DNA of 16,657 nt from JANYCD01 sp043738625. GTDB taxonomy: Bacteria; Pseudomonadota; Gammaproteobacteria; Burkholderiales; Rhodocyclaceae. A model generated the notes under the pieces. The model was given only the letters and a program-made list of their open reading frames with translations, searched no databases and had not been told where the DNA came from. The stretch covers positions 1 through 16,657 of the forward strand of contig JAYUFR010000099.1 of NCBI GenBank assembly GCA_043738625.1, read 5' to 3'. Within the stretch, counting starts at the first letter, position 1. Each line of letters starts with the position of its first letter. This document shows, one piece after another, positions 14,109 through 16,657 of the stretch. The position numbers were made by a program, and so were the translations under genes.

Positions 14109-14230
14109 GTTGCAGCCAGCTTGTTGTCGGCACCTCAGGTTCAAACTTCATTCCATCGCGGCAGTACACGCCGCGCGGTTGCCAAGCCCAAGCTTGACGA
14201 ATGAATTGACTCAACGAATAGGAGTTTGCC

Positions 14231-14809
14231 ATGTTTAAGAAGACCATTCCCGCCGCTGTTGCTGTGGTTCTGTCCCTGTCCGCCGGCGCAGCCCTTGCCG
14301 ACCAGACATTTCCCCTGTTGAACGATGCAGCCGTAAAGAATGACGTGACTGCCAATGACTGGCGCTACGTCGGTGGAGAAACGGGCTGGGAGCTTGTTCC
14401 GCACGCCTACGAATTCCGTAACGGAAAGTTGGTCCATGCCGACAAGTTCGATCACAGCACGCCGAAACCAAGTCTCGCCTCGATCGAACAAGCGAGGAAT
14501 GCTGTGACTGCGGACGGTTGGCGCTACGTCGGTGGAGAAACGGGCTGGGAGCTTGTTCCGCACGCCTACGAATTCCGCAGCGGAAAGTTGGTCCATGCCG
14601 ACAAGCTCGATCACACCGCGCCGAAGCCAAATCTTGCCTCGATCGAACAAGAGAGGCATGCCGTGACTGCGGACGGTTGGCGTCACACGGGGGGCGAGAG
14701 CGAGTGGGAGCTTGTTCAGCACTCCTACGAATTTCGCCAAGGGAAGTTAGTACATGCCGCCGATTGCATTTATGGCGCGCCGAAGACGGGCCAATCCAAA
14801 ACCCTGTAA
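14231..14809 (+). CDS. Periplasmic protein of three 53-residue repeats, unknown family
   Basis: 192 residues. A clear signal peptide (MFKKTIPAAVAVVLSLSAGA, cleavage after ALA) precedes three tandem repeats at about 39-91, 92-144 and 145-183. The repeat core is GWRYVGGETGWELVPHAYEF, then R-x-GKLVHAD. Repeats 1 and 2 are almost identical at DNA level with an exact 159-base period; repeat 3 has diverged and carries the only Cys (179). Each repeat holds His residues at matching positions (58/69/75, 111/122/128, 164/175), together with many Trp, Tyr and Glu, which would suit metal binding. ATAGGAG seven bases before the ATG is a good ribosome binding site. It is the first gene after the candidate CopR operator and precedes a CusF-like chaperone. 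I do not recognise the family; a copper-related role is inferred from position. Confidence 0.9.
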   Translation: MFKKTIPAAVAVVLSLSAGAALADQTFPLLNDAAVKNDVTANDWRYVGGETGWELVPHAYEFRNGKLVHADKFDHSTPKPSLASIEQARNAVTADGWRYVGGETGWELVPHAYEFRSGKLVHADKLDHTAPKPNLASIEQERHAVTADGWRHTGGESEWELVQHSYEFRQGKLVHAADCIYGAPKTGQSKTL

Positions 14810-14936
14810 TCGCAAAACGTGTATCGCGGCACGCACTCGACTCGGGCGCGAATGGATGCAACGCCACGCTTGGGCACGCGACATCGCGGGCCCGCGCCAA
14901 GGGGTTTGAAACCGTTGATCCGCAAAGGATGAGCAC

Positions 14937-15314
14937 ATGAAAACATCGATCTTGTTGGCTGCGATGGTTTTGGGCGCGTTGGTGCCGCATGCCGCGGTCG
15001 CCCAGAAAGTAGACACACCTGCGCACGCCACTGAAGTAGTCAGCATGACAGCCGGCGTCGTCAAAAAACTGGACAACGATCAGCGAAAGATTACTCTTCA
15101 GCATGACGCGCTGGAGAATCTTGGCATGCCGCCCATGACGATGGTTTTTCACATTGCGAATGAATCCCAGGTTGAAAAGGTGAAGGTCGGCGACCGTGTC
15201 ATGTTTCGTGCTGAGCGAATCGACGGCGCATTCGTAGTCACGAGGTTGAAAAAAGTGGATTCTCGTTCGTACCCGGCTGCCGGTGCGGTAAGCGCGGTCA
15301 CAACTCAAAATTAG
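14937..15314 (+). CDS. CusF-like periplasmic copper-binding protein
   Basis: 125 residues with a signal peptide (ILLAAMVLGALVPHAAVAQ). The single domain has the CusF OB-fold pattern GVVKKLDNDQRKITLQHDAL, MPPMTMVF and KVGDRVMFRAERIDGAFVVT. Expected Cu(I)/Ag(I) ligands are His56, Met67 and Met69, spaced as His36, Met47 and Met49 of E. coli CusF. The position of CusF Trp44, which stacks on the copper, is Met64 here. The ribosome binding site AAAGGA is nine bases upstream. The likely job is periplasmic copper chaperoning or buffering. No CusCBA efflux genes are visible in the window, so its partner is unknown. It is followed eight bases later by the cupredoxin gene. Confidence 0.92.
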   Translation: MKTSILLAAMVLGALVPHAAVAQKVDTPAHATEVVSMTAGVVKKLDNDQRKITLQHDALENLGMPPMTMVFHIANESQVEKVKVGDRVMFRAERIDGAFVVTRLKKVDSRSYPAAGAVSAVTTQN

Positions 15315-15322
15315 GAACCCCC

Positions 15323-15847
15323 ATGTCTGAACAGCACATTCGCAACACTGCGTTTTCTTTCGCCCTATTAGTCGCGTCATCGGGCGCATTTGCCGCCGGT
15401 TCACATGCCGGTGAACACGGCGATGGCATCAGCGCAATCGGCGCTCCCGGAAAGTCTGCCCAAGTGACCCTCACGTTCAACGTCGATATGACCGACAACA
15501 TGCGCTACACCCCGGCCGAGATCGCCGTCAAGCAGGGGGAGACCATCCGCATCGTGGTCAAAAATTCCGGGCAGCTCAAGCACGAACTGGTGCTGGGCAC
15601 GCCCCAGGATTTGAAGAAGCACTACGACATGATGCTGAAGATGCCCGGCATGGAACACGCCGACGCCAATATGGTCAGCGTCGCGCCCGGGAAAACCGGC
15701 GAGGTGATCTGGCACTTCACCCAATCCGGCAAGGTTGATTTTGCCTGCATGCAGCCCGGTCACTATGAAGCCGGCATGAAGGGGCTGGTTAAGGTGGCTG
15801 GCGACAAAGAGGCCACGAACAAGGGCCACGGGAACCACAAGGACTGA
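15323..15847 (+). CDS. Type 1 copper cupredoxin (CopI-like)
   Basis: 174 residues. A signal peptide (AFSFALLVASSGAFA) is followed by a His/Gly-rich segment and one cupredoxin domain. The type 1 copper ligands are His87 (GQLKHELVL), Cys142, His147 and Met152 in ACMQPGHYEAGM, i.e. the C-x4-H-x4-M arrangement of blue copper proteins. A Met/His-rich loop (MMLKMPGMEHADANM, 103-117) sits between them and could hold additional Cu(I). The C-terminus is Lys/His-rich. The architecture and copper-gene context resemble periplasmic cupredoxins of the CopI type, implicated in copper tolerance; an electron-carrier role is possible too. The start ATG is preceded by AGGA. It lies between two CusF-like genes in the same direction, and the gap to the next gene is 59 bases. 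Confidence 0.92.
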   Translation: MSEQHIRNTAFSFALLVASSGAFAAGSHAGEHGDGISAIGAPGKSAQVTLTFNVDMTDNMRYTPAEIAVKQGETIRIVVKNSGQLKHELVLGTPQDLKKHYDMMLKMPGMEHADANMVSVAPGKTGEVIWHFTQSGKVDFACMQPGHYEAGMKGLVKVAGDKEATNKGHGNHKD

Positions 15848-15906
15848 CCGCGGTTGTTTATTTTTCTTTCTTCAGACTATCCACAATTTTCTACAGGAGT
15901 TCCCCG

Positions 15907-16278
15907 ATGCAAACCTTGATGACTATCGCCACCGCGACCGTCTTCGTCATCGTCGCGCCGTTCGCTGCCACCGCCTATGCCCAGTCCACCATGGACCACA
16001 GCAAGATGGACGGAAAGCAGATGCCGGGCATGAAGATGGAAAACATGGCTGCCAGCCAGATGACCGACGGCGAAGTGCGCAAAATCGATAAGAATAACCA
16101 GAAGATTACGCTCAAGCACGGCGACATCAAGAGCCTCGATATGCCCGGTATGACGATGGTGTTCAAAGCCAGGGACTCGTCGATGCTCGACAAGTTGCAG
16201 GTCGGCAGCAAGGTCAGGTTTATGGCCGAGAAGATTGACGGTGCCCTGGTCGTGACGATGATCGAATCGGTGAAGTAA
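15907..16278 (+). CDS. CusF-like copper-binding protein with Met/His-rich N-terminus
   Basis: 123 residues. The signal peptide is followed by a Met/His-rich stretch (MDHSKMDGKQMPGMKMENM, 29-47) like the MxxM motifs of PcoA/CopB and other copper-resistance proteins. The CusF-like domain follows: EVRKIDKNNQKITLKHGDI, MPGMTMVF and KVRFMAEKIDGALVVT. The ligands are His71, Met82 and Met84, with Met79 where E. coli CusF has Trp44, the same change as in the paralogue at 14937. AGGAG lies six bases upstream of the ATG. Probably co-regulated with the preceding copper genes; no terminator was found in the 59-base gap before it. Confidence 0.92.
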   Translation: MQTLMTIATATVFVIVAPFAATAYAQSTMDHSKMDGKQMPGMKMENMAASQMTDGEVRKIDKNNQKITLKHGDIKSLDMPGMTMVFKARDSSMLDKLQVGSKVRFMAEKIDGALVVTMIESVK

Positions 16279-16369
16279 TTCCACCAGCAATGTCCTATCG
16301 CCGATGCGGAAGCCTTCGCGGTCGTGGTGAAAGCGGCACGCGAATGGGAGGCCGCCCATGCCGGCAAGG

Positions 16370-16657
16370 TTACGGCGCGGCGCACAGCGGCGGTATCGGT
16401 GGTGAATGTGCGACGCAAGCGGTAGGCGAAACGAACAACTCAAGCACTGGCGCGGCGTTCAGACCGAAAAGGAAGGTTTGCCGCTGTGACACGTCGACAA
16501 ACCCGGCTTGCTCGAAGAGTGCAATGAGTTTGCCGGACACGTTGTCCTGTGTGTTTTCGAAACCGTCGAGCAGTTGAATGAATAGAAACAACCCACGCAT
16601 CAAGGTATTGGCAGCGCGCCCCCAGTCGGCAACATGCAATTCGGCCCCCGGTTTGAG
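16370..16657 (-). CDS. SAM-dependent methyltransferase, C-terminal part
   Basis: The gene enters at the window edge and stops at 16372-16370; 95 residues are visible. LKPGAELHVADWGRAANTLM followed by QLLDGFENTQDNVSGKL and LFEQAGFVDVSQR is the typical back half of class I Rossmann methyltransferases (post-motif III LKPGG-like loop, then beta strand HVADW). The substrate cannot be told. It converges with the copper genes. The last residues, after ELFVSP, are Pro/Ala-rich and look unconserved, so the C-terminus may have been extended by loss of an earlier stop. Confidence 0.8.
   Translation of the reverse strand, partial: LKPGAELHVADWGRAANTLMRGLFLFIQLLDGFENTQDNVSGKLIALFEQAGFVDVSQRQTFLFGLNAAPVLELFVSPTACVAHSPPIPPLCAAP

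Noticed and set aside
14235..15404. Minus-strand open frame of about 390 codons
   Set aside because: Antisense of the repeat protein and CusF-like gene; Arg/Ser/Cys-rich shadow composition.
16282..16420. Plus-strand frame reading CPIADAEAFAVVVKAAREWE after the second CusF-like gene
   Set aside because: Looks protein-like but short, without start or family, and partly antisense to the methyltransferase end; perhaps a remnant, not supportable.

Overview
The window looks like chromosome of a GC-rich Gram-negative proteobacterium, most likely a betaproteobacterium. This rests on lipoprotein and Tat signals, an outer-membrane beta-barrel ending in Phe, FNR/ANR-type boxes (TTGAT-N4-ATCAA) and a CopR/CopS-type two-component pair. 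No rRNA, tRNA or CRISPR was seen. It splits into three regions.

Region A (1-6900, all minus strand) is a candidate extracellular electron-transfer locus. In order of transcription: a tetrahaem c-type cytochrome (6751-5945) with its own FNR-like box and a very strong terminator; then, behind a perfect FNR box, a tightly packed operon. The operon holds a six-NHL beta-propeller lipoprotein (5782-4637), a trihaem c7-like lipoprotein (4551-3910), a short trihaem c7-like periplasmic cytochrome (3913-3566), a 673-residue outer-membrane beta-barrel (3569-1548), a second six-NHL lipoprotein (1546-482) and a doubled-CXXCH cytochrome cut by the window edge (485-1). Several junctions overlap by 4 bases (ATGA). 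Barrel, small cytochromes, NHL propellers and a tetrahaem cytochrome together recall the loci around Geobacter extracellular cytochrome filaments (OmcE/OmcS). My reading is that electrons pass from periplasmic haems through a barrel-held pair of trihaem cytochromes to exported multihaem proteins, under oxygen-responsive control. This is the most interesting system in the window.

Region B (about 6900-11870) is a scrapyard with two or three intact genes. It contains an IS6-family end with a broken transposase, a P1B-type (copper/silver) ATPase fragment with an amber codon right after the catalytic Asp, an intact patatin-like phospholipase, a thiosulfate-dehydrogenase-like cytochrome remnant that lost both haem regions and carries a frameshift, an intact Tat-exported multicopper oxidase lipoprotein, and a decayed PD-(D/E)XK nuclease-like gene.

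Region C (11871-16657) is a copper-response module. A sensor kinase and response regulator (minus) diverge from a plus-strand set: a periplasmic protein of three 53-residue repeats, a CusF-like metallochaperone, a type 1 copper cupredoxin and a second, Met-rich CusF-like protein. A perfect ATTACA-N4-TGTAAT palindrome lies in the divergent gap. Both CusF-like proteins carry Met where E. coli CusF has its copper-contacting Trp. The window ends in the C-terminal part of a SAM-dependent methyltransferase on the minus strand.
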